Numbered from the stretch's first letter, positions 27,013 to 37,456 are shown. The stretch: DNA of 64,000 bases from Thalassomonas sp. M1454 (GCF_007097525.1 NZ_VKDD01000001.1:197554-261553); one strand, 5' to 3'. Made by a program: numbers and translations. The notes: generated from the sequence alone by a model not told the origin.

Positions 27013-28164
27013 ATGAAAATTAAATGCATCAAAACCCATCTTGTACGTTGTGATTTAAAGCAACCGTTTGGGTTCTCTCAATGGTCTTATGATCACCGCT
27101 GTGTACTTATTGTTGAAGTTATCACTGACACAGGAGTATCTGGCTGGGGTGAATGTTACGGTCCAGCTGAAGTAATTCAAACTGCGGTAGAAAAATTTTA
27201 CTCACCTAAAGTTATTGGAATGGACCCTATTTCAACAGAAATGATTTGGCACCATATGTGGCGAGCTTCTCTTGATTTCGCTCGCGGCGGCGTAATGATG
27301 GCTGCCATGTCAGGAATTGATATGGCTCTTTGGGATTTAAAAGGTAAGTTACTAGGTTTAAGTGTAAGCGAATTAATGGGCGGCCGTTGTCGCGATACAG
27401 TCCCTTGCTACGCAACAGGCATGTATTTTCAGGATATGCCTGAAGACGTATTATTAAAAGTGTTAGTTGAAGAAGCTTGCGTATATTCAGAGCAAGGTTT
27501 TAAAGCCATGAAGATTAAAGTAGGTAAGAATCCTGAATTTGATATCAAGCTGATCGAATTAATGCGCAAAGCTTTACCTAATACAATTTTAGCTGCTGAC
27601 TCAAATCATGCTTATGACCTACCTGAAGCAATAAATGTAGCCAAAGCTTTAGAAGATAACGATTACATCTGGTTTGAAGAGCCTCTTTCTCCAGAGCACC
27701 CTGCTCAATTCAAACAATTACAAGAAACCACACGCGTAGCAATTGCAACGGGTGAATGTGAACAAACACGATTTGGCTTTAAGAAATTATTAGAGCAAGG
27801 TGGTGTTCAATTAGTTCAAGCTGATTTAGCTTACTGTGGTGGTCCAAGTGAAGCATTGAAAATTCGCACAATCGCATCAGCCCAAGGCCTTAACATGATC
27901 CCACACGTATGGGGCACTCAACTTAACCTTGCAGCCGCAACCCATTTCTTAGCAACGGCTTATTCTGAACCAGGACGTGCCGAAAGCAAGCCTTTATTCC
28001 TTGAATATGACCGAACAGAAAACCCATTAAGAGATGAGCTTTATAGCGTAAACGTAGAAGTACGTAATGGCTCTGCGATAGTCCCTACCGGTGTTGGACT
28101 TGGTGTTGAAATAAATGAAAATGCTTTAAAACAATTTTCAATTAACTCTACGGAAACAAAATAA
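27013..28164 (+). CDS. Enolase-superfamily 3,6-anhydro-D-galactonate cycloisomerase candidate
   Basis: Cytoplasmic mandelate racemase/muconate-lactonizing-type enzyme of 383 residues, expected to open 3,6-anhydrogalactonate to 2-keto-3-deoxygalactonate. Visible active-site parts: KIK (K167, K169), metal ligands D196, E222 (FEEP) and E248 (GECE), and H298 (PHVWG). It is one base from the aldehyde dehydrogenase gene, exactly the pair needed for anhydrogalactose oxidation. The galactonate dehydratase family is the nearest alternative. Superfamily certain; the reaction is inferred from the neighbours (dehydrogenase, dgoK, dgoA). Confidence 0.88.
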   Translation: MKIKCIKTHLVRCDLKQPFGFSQWSYDHRCVLIVEVITDTGVSGWGECYGPAEVIQTAVEKFYSPKVIGMDPISTEMIWHHMWRASLDFARGGVMMAAMSGIDMALWDLKGKLLGLSVSELMGGRCRDTVPCYATGMYFQDMPEDVLLKVLVEEACVYSEQGFKAMKIKVGKNPEFDIKLIELMRKALPNTILAADSNHAYDLPEAINVAKALEDNDYIWFEEPLSPEHPAQFKQLQETTRVAIATGECEQTRFGFKKLLEQGGVQLVQADLAYCGGPSEALKIRTIASAQGLNMIPHVWGTQLNLAAATHFLATAYSEPGRAESKPLFLEYDRTENPLRDELYSVNVEVRNGSAIVPTGVGLGVEINENALKQFSINSTETK

Positions 28165-28165
28165 A

Positions 28166-29593
28166 ATGACTAATTACTCTATGTTAATTAATGGTCAACT
28201 TGTTTCATCAGCAACAAGTTTCGAAGTAACCAATCCTGATACAGGAAAAGTAATCGCTAGCGTTCCAGATATCGAATCAGAGCAAGTGCAACAATGTTTA
28301 GACGCGGCAGACTCTGCTTTTAAAACATGGTCTAAGACGTCAATCGCAGAACGTGAAAAAGTAATGCTTAATTACGCCGATATTTTAGAGAGTCATAAAG
28401 ACGAAATTATTGACATCTTAATCAGCGAAACAGGAAAACCACTGGATAATGCTCAATATGATTTTGGCATGTTAACTACATGTTTACGCTTTTTTATTGA
28501 AGAAATGAAGCGTGTTGAGCAACCTGTTATTCAAGATCCTGATGGCCGTTTCCATCATTATATTCAACGTCAATCATTAGGCGTTGTAGTTGGCTATTTA
28601 GCGTGGAACTTCCCACTACTTAACCTTGGTTACAAAATTGGTCCAATTTTAGCGTCAGGCTGTACAGGCATTATTAAACCTTCACAAGTTACACCTTTGG
28701 CAACATTAAAATGTGCTGAGTTAGCTATACAAGCCGGTATTCCACCAGGTGTGCTGAACGTAATTACAAGTAATGATTACGATGTTACTAATCCGTTATT
28801 AACTAGCAACATACCTTCTTTGTTCACCATGATTGGATCTACACAAGCTGGTGTTCGTGCAATGCAAACTGCGTGTACTTCTGTTAAGCATTTTTCTGTT
28901 GAACTTGGCGGCAACGCACCAGTTGTCGTTTATGACGATGCAGATATAAAGAAAGCTGCTCACAACATTGTTGATTTAAAATTTGGCAATAGTGGCCAAG
29001 TTTGTGTGTCACCAAATCGTTGTTTTGTACATGAATCAGTTTATCAACAATTTCTCTCAGAAGTAGTTGAACATACTAAAGGAATACGCTTAGCGGCAGG
29101 ACGTGAAGAAGGTCGCATTATGGGGCCACTGATGTCTGAAAAAGAACGCACACGTATCCTAGCGGCTATAGAGACAACAGTTAAGCAAGGTGCTCGTGTA
29201 TTAATGGGCGGTAAAGCGCCAGCGGATAAAGCTGGTTACTACATTGAACCAACCATTATTGCTGATGCTAAACCATCAATGGCTCTATCTTGTGATGAAA
29301 TTTTTGGCCCTGTTCTTCCGGTTATCAGTTTTTCAGATTCAGATGATGTTATTGCTATGGCCAATGATTGTGAACTTGGCTTAGCAGCATATGTATATAC
29401 CGATAGCTTAAAGCGCGGCTTGCAAGCAGCTGACCAAATCCAAGCAGGTAGTGTATGTATTAATGAAGTTCATTATGGCGTGCACTTGCCACATGGCGGC
29501 TTAAAACAAAGTGGTGTTGGTAAAGATTGCTCTAAATATAGTTTACAGGAATACCTTACCAATAAACGCGTTTCTATTTTGGTTAATGAGTAA
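28166..29593 (+). CDS. Aldehyde dehydrogenase, candidate 3,6-anhydro-D-galactose dehydrogenase
   Basis: A 475-residue NAD(P)-dependent aldehyde dehydrogenase of the succinate-semialdehyde type. The catalytic E246 is in VELGGN and the catalytic C280 in GNSGQVCVSPNR. WNFP and KPS mark the cofactor site. It follows the cycloisomerase by one base and precedes a sulfatase by 7 bases, so the three are tightly co-transcribed. In carrageenan and agar pathways this enzyme oxidises 3,6-anhydrogalactose to its acid; here the D-form is inferred from GH127 and the kappa-carrageenase-like GH16. Confidence 0.88.
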   Translation: MTNYSMLINGQLVSSATSFEVTNPDTGKVIASVPDIESEQVQQCLDAADSAFKTWSKTSIAEREKVMLNYADILESHKDEIIDILISETGKPLDNAQYDFGMLTTCLRFFIEEMKRVEQPVIQDPDGRFHHYIQRQSLGVVVGYLAWNFPLLNLGYKIGPILASGCTGIIKPSQVTPLATLKCAELAIQAGIPPGVLNVITSNDYDVTNPLLTSNIPSLFTMIGSTQAGVRAMQTACTSVKHFSVELGGNAPVVVYDDADIKKAAHNIVDLKFGNSGQVCVSPNRCFVHESVYQQFLSEVVEHTKGIRLAAGREEGRIMGPLMSEKERTRILAAIETTVKQGARVLMGGKAPADKAGYYIEPTIIADAKPSMALSCDEIFGPVLPVISFSDSDDVIAMANDCELGLAAYVYTDSLKRGLQAADQIQAGSVCINEVHYGVHLPHGGLKQSGVGKDCSKYSLQEYLTNKRVSILVNE

Positions 29594-29600
29594 ATAGACG

Positions 29601-31046
29601 ATGAGTAAGTTAATTAATCTAATCAGTACGTTTATTTTTCTTTGTAGCACCAGTGCATTTGCTTTTGAAGAAAACAAACCAAATATTGTTCTGTTATTTG
29701 CCGATGATGCAGGTTATGCCGATTTTGGTTTTCATGGCAGTAAGGTTATGAAAACTCCAAATCTAGATAAACTAGCTCAGCGCGGTATTACATTTGCTCA
29801 AGCTTATGTATCAGATGCAACGTGTGGTCCTTCACGAGCGGGTTTAATGACCGGTCGTTATCAGCAGCGTTTTGGCTTTGAAGAAAATAATGTTCCTGGC
29901 TACATGAGTGCTAATTCTGCAGCAGATGGGCGTGATATGGGTATCCCTCTTTCAGAAGTTACGATGGGCGACTACCTTAAAAAGCAAGGTTATGCTACTG
30001 CATTTTATGGCAAATGGCACTTAGGTGGCGATGATAAATTTCACCCTCTAAAGCGTGGTTTTGATGAGTTCTATGGTTTCAGAGGTGGAGCTCGTAGCTA
30101 TTATGCTTATGATAAAAATCCACCAAGTGAGCTTGATTGGATGGAGCGGAACTTTGAGGTTATGGGTGAGCATGAAGGTTATTTAACCGATGTATTAGCC
30201 GATGAAACCAACAAGTTCATTGAAAAAAATGCAAAACAAAAACAACCTTTTTTTGCCTTTGTTTCATTCAATGCTGTCCATACGCCAATGGATGCAACTC
30301 CTGAAGACTTAGCCCAATTTCCAACCCTTAAAGGTGATAGAAAGACTGTTGCAGCTATGACGTTAGCACTCGATCGCGCATCTGGAAAAATTATTGATAA
30401 GCTTGAAGAATTAGGTTTGTCGGACAATACGTTAGTAATTTTTACTAACGATAATGGTGGACCTTCAGATCGTAATGCATCAGACAACTCACCTCTTAGC
30501 GGCAGCAAATCAAATCATCTAGAAGGCGGTATTCGCGTTCCATTTATCGCATCATGGCCTGCCAAACTAAACAAAAGCTATATCTATCAAAATCCAATCA
30601 GTTTACTTGATTTATTACCAACATTTTACGCTGCAGCTGATGGTGACTTGAGCAAAGTAACTAATTTAGATGGCGTTAACTTACTACCTTATATAACAGG
30701 TGAAATAGAAGAACGTCCTCATCCAGTATTATTTTGGAAGAAAGATGTTAGAGGCACAATCCGTGTTGGCGACTGGAAACTAATGCGTTTTCCTGACCGT
30801 CCGGCAAAGCTTTACTATTTACCAGATGATCTAAAGGAACAGCATGATTTATCAGCACAAGAACCAGAACGAGTGCAAGCCATGTTCAAACAACTATTCG
30901 AGTGGGAATCAACGCTAGAAAGACCACGTTGGTTACTACAAAGAAAATTTGAAAACTACGATATAAACCGAATGGATCTCTATCACGATAAAGTATTAGA
31001 AGGCAGTCGTGGTAAAGAGAAAACTATAAAAACGCAAATAAATTAA
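29601..31046 (+). CDS. Secreted S1-family sulfatase (Cys-type)
   Basis: A 481-residue exported sulfatase with a signal peptide ending near SAFAFE. The formylglycine motif is CGPSRAG with C75; [20 protein letters not shown] and [10 protein letters not shown] complete the active site. It resembles the sulfatase at 10532 more than that at 25158. Positioned between the anhydrogalactose genes and the TonB receptor, it belongs to the main unit. The sulfate position removed cannot be read from the sequence. Confidence 0.88.
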   Translation: MSKLINLISTFIFLCSTSAFAFEENKPNIVLLFADDAGYADFGFHGSKVMKTPNLDKLAQRGITFAQAYVSDATCGPSRAGLMTGRYQQRFGFEENNVPGYMSANSAADGRDMGIPLSEVTMGDYLKKQGYATAFYGKWHLGGDDKFHPLKRGFDEFYGFRGGARSYYAYDKNPPSELDWMERNFEVMGEHEGYLTDVLADETNKFIEKNAKQKQPFFAFVSFNAVHTPMDATPEDLAQFPTLKGDRKTVAAMTLALDRASGKIIDKLEELGLSDNTLVIFTNDNGGPSDRNASDNSPLSGSKSNHLEGGIRVPFIASWPAKLNKSYIYQNPISLLDLLPTFYAAADGDLSKVTNLDGVNLLPYITGEIEERPHPVLFWKKDVRGTIRVGDWKLMRFPDRPAKLYYLPDDLKEQHDLSAQEPERVQAMFKQLFEWESTLERPRWLLQRKFENYDINRMDLYHDKVLEGSRGKEKTIKTQIN

Positions 31047-31143
31047 ACCGTTTATCTAATTATTTTAGGTAAATAATACAAAAATTCAGGTAAATAATAA
31101 AAGCAGTAAAAACCTGAAGAAGCACACAACCCAGGGGGCTAAA

Positions 31144-34100
31144 ATGAGTCACAAATTTAAGTTATCAGCAGTTTCTGCAGCGATAATGGCAAGCTATATA
31201 GCAATGCCAGCATATGCTCAGGAAGACGCTACAGTAACGGCAGCAGCTGAAACTGAAGTTGAAGTGAAAGCTGATGCTGAAGATATCAGTGAAATAGAAG
31301 TTATTGAAATAACTGGCTTTAAAGGCAGTTTACGCAAAGCAGTGAATTCAAAGCGCTTTTCAGAAAGCGTTAGTGATTCAATTCATGCTGAAGATGTAGG
31401 TAAATCAACCGACCAAAACATTGCAGATGCGCTATCACGTGTCACAGGTGTATCGGTTCAAGAAGAAAATGGTGAAGGTGCTCGAATTTCAATTCGTGGT
31501 ACAAGCTCTTCGATGAACCAAATTCAAATGAATGGCGTAGCTTTAACAAGTGGCCTTTCTGGCGATCAAGGCTCTAGCCCTACTGCGGACCAAAGTGTCG
31601 ATTTATCTTCATTTTCATCAGATATTTTATCTTCGATAGATGTCATTAAAACGTCTTCTGCTGACCAAGATGAAGGTTCTCTTGGTGGTACCGTTATACT
31701 TCACACGGTTAAGCCTCTTTCATTAAATGAACCTCGCCGTTCTTTAAGCGTAGAAGGTCGTTACAATGAATACTCAGGTGAAGAAGACAGCCGTATTACT
31801 GGTAGTATTTCAGATAAGTTTTTAGATGACACCCTAGGTTTTGTACTAACCGTAGCTAAAGATACACAAACAACAAGGCAGGATAGATTAAATACTGACT
31901 GGACTGATGCTGCAATTCCAATTGCTGACTTATATGCTGACAGTGGCCGTACTGCACACGATTTAGAAACAGGTAAATATATTCGTATTCTAGATGAAGG
32001 CCAAACGGTTGAAGACTTAGCTAACTGGGATCCAGATACACAAATTGCACACCAAGGTCCTCTTGATGTATTAGCAAGAAACTACACCAGAATATCAACA
32101 TCTACGAGTGAACGTGACCGTCTTTCAGTTTCTGCTGGTATAGAGTGGGCACCTCTTGATACCACAAACATTCAACTTGATATTACGCATACTCAACAAG
32201 ATGTTGACGAAGAATATCACGCGTTTACTTTAAATTTTGCTCCACTTACCGGTGTTTCGGGTGCCGACCCTGTTGCAGACTGGAATGGTGTTAATTTAGA
32301 TAACCGAACATTGAATAAGTCATATAGCCGTAAATCTGGTGGTGGATTCAACCGTAGTGGCGGTCTAAGAGAGTTAGAAACAAACGTTGTTTCTTTAGAA
32401 CTTGATCATGACTTTAATGATTCATTCAGAATGAATCTTAGCCTAGGTTATTCAGAAACTACCGATGAAACAGATAATCATGTAGGGTTAAGCTCAGCAA
32501 CATGGGGAACTGTTGGTAACACAATCCTAGAATCTGTTCCATTAGATCAACTTGAGCCGATAGGTTTAGACTGTACAGCAAGCGATGGAGATTGTGCTTA
32601 TACTATGGGTACAATCCCAGCTGTATTTGATCCATATGATGGCAGTGTTAATTCAGTTACCAGTAAATTTAATCCATTTGATTTAGAAGCAAACCATTTA
32701 GGTTCGTTAAACTTTCGAGATAATCAACAAGAAGATACCAATAAATCGGTACACTTAAATTTTGATTACGATGTTGATAAATACAATGTCACTTCTTTAG
32801 AGTTTGGATTTAAGTATGCTAAACGTAATAAAGATGTATACACACAAAATACTTCCGTCAATACAGGTACGGCGTTAATCGATAACTCAGACCCTGACAC
32901 AAGTTACTCTACTGTTGGTATGGGTTCAATTAATCTAGTTGATATGCTATCTGGTGAAGCATTCCCGTTTGATAATTTTGGTGAAGACTTAACGGATAAT
33001 AGAGACAATGCTTTCTTTGGCGGTTGGCCAATGCTTGATGCTGATAAAGCTATTGCAGAATTTGTAGGCAGAGATCCTGGCACTGTTGGTGTTGCGGCTA
33101 ATAATCAAGGTACGCGTGAGATCGAAACAGAAACTCAATCAGCCTACTTTAAAGTTAACTTTGAAGGATTTGATGGTCGCTTAACTGGTAACGTAGGTTT
33201 ACGTTATGTTAAAGACGAAAATACGGCAAGTGGTTATGGTGGGATTAACTACTACCGCCCACCACATATGCTAGACCCTTATAACTTATTGGTTGAGCGT
33301 GGCCTAGGTACTATTGAAGGTCAACAAGCTTGTCCTGAAGCTGTTATGGGTGTTAACCCTGAAACCGGTGCAGGAGATACACGTTGGGCCCCACAAAACG
33401 AAAGTGAATTAACTGGCTGTTATGATTGGGCAATAACCCATGGTTATGATTATTGGAACGATGCAACAACACCTGTTGATGCAAATGGCAATTGGATATT
33501 ACCAGGCGGAGTAGATACTAACCGTTTAGTTTTTGGTAATGCTGCTGATGGTTTTGAATTAATTGATTTACCAAACATGATTGTTGATGCAAATGGTAAC
33601 TTAGTACCAGCAAGTCCTTTAACACATAGACAGTTTGGTTCTGCAGGTGAAATTTGGCCTTACCTAGATAGATCAACTTCATTTGTAGGTCCAAATGGTA
33701 ATATTGAGTCTTCATGGCAACGTGAAGCACCAACAAGTGGTACAGCAAGTCATGAGTTGTTATTACCTAGTTTGAACTTAAACTATGCGATTAATGATGA
33801 AATGATCGCTCGTTTTGCGGTATCAAAAACAATGACACGCCCTGGTTTTGATTCATTAAACCCTCGCTTACAAATGAACGAAAACGTTTGGGGCCCTACG
33901 GCTGAAGGTAGCGCAGGTAATGTGAATTTAGAACCGCTTAAGTCTAAAAACTTAGATTTATCATTTGAATGGTACTTTAACGAAACAGGTATGTTATCAA
34001 CAGCATTATTCTATAAGAAAATGAGTGACTTCCCTGAAACTGTTGTTACGCCTTTCCACTATAAAGATGTTCGTACTGAATATGACCTAGAAGATGCCAA

Positions 34101-34791
34101 CCTTTTACTCGATTATGACGAAGAACGTCAACCTGGCGGTGTTGAACAATGTATGCCACACCGTTATGTTGGTGGTTTTGGTGCTAGTTCGTGGGATATA
34201 GAATGTCACACAGCATTAATTGCTATTGAGAAAAATGGTGAAGAAGCTGAAATTCATGGTATTGAGCTTGGTTACACGCAAAACTATGACTTCCTTCCTG
34301 GTATCTGGTCTGGTTTAGGTTTAAGTGTTAACTATACTTACCAAAATTCAGAAAAGGATCCTGAAGAGATCGGCACAACAGGTTTATTCACTCAACCTTT
34401 ACCACAAGAGAATACGCCTGAGCATTCAGCTAATACAACTTTATATTATGAAAAATATGGTGTTTCACTTCGTTTAGCTCATAGATATACAGGTGAGCAG
34501 CTAATTAATGACGGCATTACTGGTGGTGCAATTTGGCAAGAAGAAACTAACCGTCTTGATTTTAGCTCTAGCTACCAAATCAACAAAATGTTCTCTATCA
34601 CATTCCAGGCAACCAACCTTACGGATGAAGTATATCGTAACTATTACACGGCATATGATATCCAAAATGAAAATGGTGATGTTGTTTATGACGAAGGTAA
34701 TGCACTTGATGAAAGTGTAACAACAAGTCGTACAGCCTCTATTTACAAGAGTGGCCGTCAATATCGTATCGGTATTCGTGGAACGTTTTAA
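31144..34791 (+). CDS. TonB-dependent outer-membrane receptor
   Basis: A 1215-residue outer-membrane active transporter, presumably for galactan oligosaccharides. A signal peptide (1-25, ending AYAQED) precedes an acidic Ala/Glu/Val-rich linker (26-55), the plug domain (IEVIEITGFKGS, then NIADALSRVTGVSVQ) and a large beta-barrel ending in the classical terminal Phe (RIGIRGTF). Length and plug signature are typical of the Alteromonadales carbohydrate receptor class. A good Shine-Dalgarno (AGGGGG) precedes it, and the 97-base gap before it shows no terminator. Confidence 0.95.
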   Translation: MSHKFKLSAVSAAIMASYIAMPAYAQEDATVTAAAETEVEVKADAEDISEIEVIEITGFKGSLRKAVNSKRFSESVSDSIHAEDVGKSTDQNIADALSRVTGVSVQEENGEGARISIRGTSSSMNQIQMNGVALTSGLSGDQGSSPTADQSVDLSSFSSDILSSIDVIKTSSADQDEGSLGGTVILHTVKPLSLNEPRRSLSVEGRYNEYSGEEDSRITGSISDKFLDDTLGFVLTVAKDTQTTRQDRLNTDWTDAAIPIADLYADSGRTAHDLETGKYIRILDEGQTVEDLANWDPDTQIAHQGPLDVLARNYTRISTSTSERDRLSVSAGIEWAPLDTTNIQLDITHTQQDVDEEYHAFTLNFAPLTGVSGADPVADWNGVNLDNRTLNKSYSRKSGGGFNRSGGLRELETNVVSLELDHDFNDSFRMNLSLGYSETTDETDNHVGLSSATWGTVGNTILESVPLDQLEPIGLDCTASDGDCAYTMGTIPAVFDPYDGSVNSVTSKFNPFDLEANHLGSLNFRDNQQEDTNKSVHLNFDYDVDKYNVTSLEFGFKYAKRNKDVYTQNTSVNTGTALIDNSDPDTSYSTVGMGSINLVDMLSGEAFPFDNFGEDLTDNRDNAFFGGWPMLDADKAIAEFVGRDPGTVGVAANNQGTREIETETQSAYFKVNFEGFDGRLTGNVGLRYVKDENTASGYGGINYYRPPHMLDPYNLLVERGLGTIEGQQACPEAVMGVNPETGAGDTRWAPQNESELTGCYDWAITHGYDYWNDATTPVDANGNWILPGGVDTNRLVFGNAADGFELIDLPNMIVDANGNLVPASPLTHRQFGSAGEIWPYLDRSTSFVGPNGNIESSWQREAPTSGTASHELLLPSLNLNYAINDEMIARFAVSKTMTRPGFDSLNPRLQMNENVWGPTAEGSAGNVNLEPLKSKNLDLSFEWYFNETGMLSTALFYKKMSDFPETVVTPFHYKDVRTEYDLEDANLLLDYDEERQPGGVEQCMPHRYVGGFGASSWDIECHTALIAIEKNGEEAEIHGIELGYTQNYDFLPGIWSGLGLSVNYTYQNSEKDPEEIGTTGLFTQPLPQENTPEHSANTTLYYEKYGVSLRLAHRYTGEQLINDGITGGAIWQEETNRLDFSSSYQINKMFSITFQATNLTDEVYRNYYTAYDIQNENGDVVYDEGNALDESVTTSRTASIYKSGRQYRIGIRGTF

Positions 34792-34817
34792 TTAAACGCT
34801 TTGGAAAATAATTAAAC

Positions 34818-34838
34818 GATTGGTGATTTTCACCAATC
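34818..34838 (+). promoter_or_regulatory. Hairpin after the receptor gene
   Basis: GATTGGTG-ATTTT-CACCAATC, an 8-bp perfect stem in the 74-base gap. It lacks a clear T run, so it looks like an mRNA 3'-end stabiliser or a weak terminator that would lower expression of the downstream genes. Confidence 0.6.
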
Positions 34839-34865
34839 AAATAATAAAAAGTTTGGAGATGTAAG

Positions 34866-36620
34866 ATGAATAGCTTACTGAAAAAAACAACGATACTAGC
34901 TGCTCTATCAGTATCGTTACTAGGTTGTGATGACGTTGACGAAGGTTACGCAAACAACTTTAAAAATGACAATCCAGTTGGATTTTCAATGGAAAATATC
35001 GCTGCCGAATTCGAAGAGGTTTCCGGCATACAACAAGTTAACTTATTAGAAGGTGCAATGGTTGATGGTGAACCATTAACTCTAGAAAGCTCTTCTTCCC
35101 CAATATATATCAGGGATTTTAACTTTGAAACTTTAACTGATGGTTTTACTACGCCACAGGCTCCAGGTTTTGCCAACAACCAAGGTGTATCTCCTTTTAC
35201 TATTGGCGATGATGGTGTAACACTTGAAATTGATACTGATGCCTTTGCTGAAGCATTAAGAATGTGTGATCCAACCGATGTAAGAGGCGCAGTAGATGAA
35301 AACAATAACCCAATAGGAAACGGAGTTAGAGATTTCCCAACATTGGTTGAATATAGTATTACTTATGTTGTCGATAACGGTTATGAATATGCACCAGGTG
35401 AAGAGCACCCAGTTCGCACATTAGAATTAACCATTACCGCAGGTAGCGATCCTGTAGCAAACGTTCAAGCGTTTGATATAAATGTTGCTTCAGGGGATAG
35501 CGTTCCTATGTTATCTGCTACTGCTCCAGCATATTCATGTAATAGCAATTTGACTTATGACGTTGCTGATACTTCAATTGCAAGTGTTGACGAAAACGGT
35601 GTTATTACCGGTAACAATAAAGGTCAAACGACTATTACTGTTGCCAGTGTTGAAAACCCTGAGTTAACAGCAACGGCTACCATCAATGTAACACCAGGTT
35701 TTAACCTTTTGATTACTAACCAAGAGTTTAATGACCTAGGTGCACCATTAGGTACAAAAGCGGTACCGACTTGTTCTGCAATAGGTGTAAACGTTGAGCC
35801 GACTATTGTTGCTGATGAATTATCAGGCGAATATACTTACGCTTGGTCTTCAGACTCGCTTGTATTAGCCAAAGAAGAGACAACAGGCGGCTTTAGTGCA
35901 ACCGGTCGATTTGCTAATACCTTAGCCGTAGGAGAAAGTGCTGACATTACTGTTGGTTATGGTTCAGGTTATTCGGGTTCAACCGCTGCAGGTGACGTAC
36001 AACCGCAAATGGTTACCGTTACAGCTGAAAGAAACTTAGCGTGTGATCCAGGTTTAAATGCTGATGGTACTGACTTTTTCGCCTCTGACCTTAAACTTGA
36101 TTCAGGTAATTGGGGAGCAAGTGCGACCCATGTTGCTGAAGGCTTAGACGGTACATCTTTGCAAATTACCTCGACTAATGGCGGTAAATTTTATGGCGGT
36201 GTTGTTCAGCAACAATGGAACCAAGTGTTTAACTATCATGCAGCGACTTATGGACGTGGCGGTGCATCAATTGGCAGAACATTTAAGTTTAAAGTTTGGG
36301 CAAAGCTAGGCCAATTACCGACAGAAGAAGTTAAGTTAGAGCACTCTATCATTCCATGGAATTGTGATGGTTGTGACGGTTTAGCTAACTACCCGGCACG
36401 AATCGAAGCGGGTGTAGCAGGAACGGTTACTGCCGTACTTAAACCAACAACTGATTGGCAGTTAGTTGAGTTTATTAACCCACTAACAGGGACAGATGAG
36501 TGGTCAGTACCTGCGCATTTCAACGTATCAACTGCCGCTTTCCTATCTTGGGATATCTATGGATTTGCTGACGGTGAAACTATTCTGCTAGATAATTATT
36601 CAATTGTTGAAGTTGAGTAA
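34866..36620 (+). CDS. Surface lipoprotein with BIG2 domain, candidate glycan-binding partner of the receptor
   Basis: A 584-residue lipoprotein (lipobox SLLGC, Cys21) directly after the TonB receptor. An N-terminal beta domain is followed by a bacterial Ig-like BIG2 domain (about 200-277; SIASVDENGVITGNNKG is its hallmark), a second beta domain (about 278-390), and a C-terminal module of ~190 residues rich in Trp, with WNCDGCDG and a jelly-roll-like end. It has no hydrolase motif. Its position matches that of SusD-like proteins in Bacteroidetes, which gammaproteobacteria lack, so a glycan-capture role is inferred. Confidence 0.75.
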   Translation: MNSLLKKTTILAALSVSLLGCDDVDEGYANNFKNDNPVGFSMENIAAEFEEVSGIQQVNLLEGAMVDGEPLTLESSSSPIYIRDFNFETLTDGFTTPQAPGFANNQGVSPFTIGDDGVTLEIDTDAFAEALRMCDPTDVRGAVDENNNPIGNGVRDFPTLVEYSITYVVDNGYEYAPGEEHPVRTLELTITAGSDPVANVQAFDINVASGDSVPMLSATAPAYSCNSNLTYDVADTSIASVDENGVITGNNKGQTTITVASVENPELTATATINVTPGFNLLITNQEFNDLGAPLGTKAVPTCSAIGVNVEPTIVADELSGEYTYAWSSDSLVLAKEETTGGFSATGRFANTLAVGESADITVGYGSGYSGSTAAGDVQPQMVTVTAERNLACDPGLNADGTDFFASDLKLDSGNWGASATHVAEGLDGTSLQITSTNGGKFYGGVVQQQWNQVFNYHAATYGRGGASIGRTFKFKVWAKLGQLPTEEVKLEHSIIPWNCDGCDGLANYPARIEAGVAGTVTAVLKPTTDWQLVEFINPLTGTDEWSVPAHFNVSTAAFLSWDIYGFADGETILLDNYSIVEVE

Positions 36621-36639
36621 ATTACAACTTAAATCAAAA

Positions 36640-36667
36640 AGCCATTCATTATGAATGGCTTTTTTTT
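36640..36667 (+). terminator. Intrinsic terminator inside the long plus-strand unit
   Basis: AGCCATTCA-TTA-TGAATGGCT, a 9-bp stem flanked by A5 and followed by a run of T. It lies between the BIG2 lipoprotein and the second two-repeat protein, so the distal genes either need read-through or have their own promoter. No operator was found after it. Confidence 0.85.
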
Positions 36668-36693
36668 CTCAAAATAATACATAAGGAGATACA

Positions 36694-37449
36694 ATGAAAT
36701 CCTTAAATATAAAAAAAATAATAACAAAACACTTAACAATTTTAACGTTTTTTATCAGCTGCATTTGTGCATTCAATGTGCTTGCCGAAGACGCTATTAT
36801 CGATTTATCTGCAACCGAACTAATTGGCTATACTGAACCTCCGAAGGTTTTTATTGAGCTAGAGGTAAATAAGACTCGTGACTTACATGTCGCCTTTCAA
36901 AATATGGATGGGTGGCAAACAATAAAAAGAACCATGAAGCGTATTAGAGAATCTGGTAAATATCATTTTGAAGTGCCTATAGATAATTTAAAACCAGGAA
37001 AATACCGTATTGACGCATATATTGCGCCAAGAGGAAAAAATTGGAGCGACCGTTTAACAGAGACAAAGCATTTTGAGTTTGAAGTAGTCAATGAAGAAAA
37101 ATACGTAAAGAAAACACTCTTTAGTAGTCAAGACAAGATAAAATTTGTTGATTGGCCAAAGAAAATCGTTGGCACGCAAGAGGCAACATTAAAAATAAAA
37201 TATGATATTACTGAAACTCGTAATTTACATATTAAACTCCTCGATAGTAGTAACTGGAAAGAATATGGCGCATTGAAGTTTCCTGTTACAGAGCCGGGTG
37301 AAATTACTTTACCGTTAAGTAATTTGAAAAGTGATTTTCCAGAAGGTAAATATGCTTGGGTTGTTTTTTTAACAACTTCAGATGATAGCACTGAAATGAG
37401 TGAAAAATACGGTAAGCATTTTGAATTAATCTATGGTGAAGAAGAATAG
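36694..37449 (+). CDS. Secreted protein of two internal repeats, paralogue of 8863-9597
   Basis: A 251-residue exported protein with a long signal peptide (about 1-31, ending VLA-ED). Two ~100-residue halves share TRDLH/TRNLH, a WQTIK/WKEYG segment and a PGKYR/EGKYAWV strand. It is clearly related over its length to the protein at 8863 (GKNW, FPV-x-EPG, YAWV). AAGGAG precedes its start. It is followed 7 bases later by the oxygenase-like gene. No family recognised; both copies sit in units with a GH16 and an FG-GAP/UnbV gene. Confidence 0.75.
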   Translation: MKSLNIKKIITKHLTILTFFISCICAFNVLAEDAIIDLSATELIGYTEPPKVFIELEVNKTRDLHVAFQNMDGWQTIKRTMKRIRESGKYHFEVPIDNLKPGKYRIDAYIAPRGKNWSDRLTETKHFEFEVVNEEKYVKKTLFSSQDKIKFVDWPKKIVGTQEATLKIKYDITETRNLHIKLLDSSNWKEYGALKFPVTEPGEITLPLSNLKSDFPEGKYAWVVFLTTSDDSTEMSEKYGKHFELIYGEEE

Positions 37450-37456
37450 TTAATCG

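Noticed and set aside
34946-35305. Minus-strand open frame of 119 codons opposite the BIG2 lipoprotein
   Set aside because: Antisense to a real gene in the middle of an operon, no start signals.
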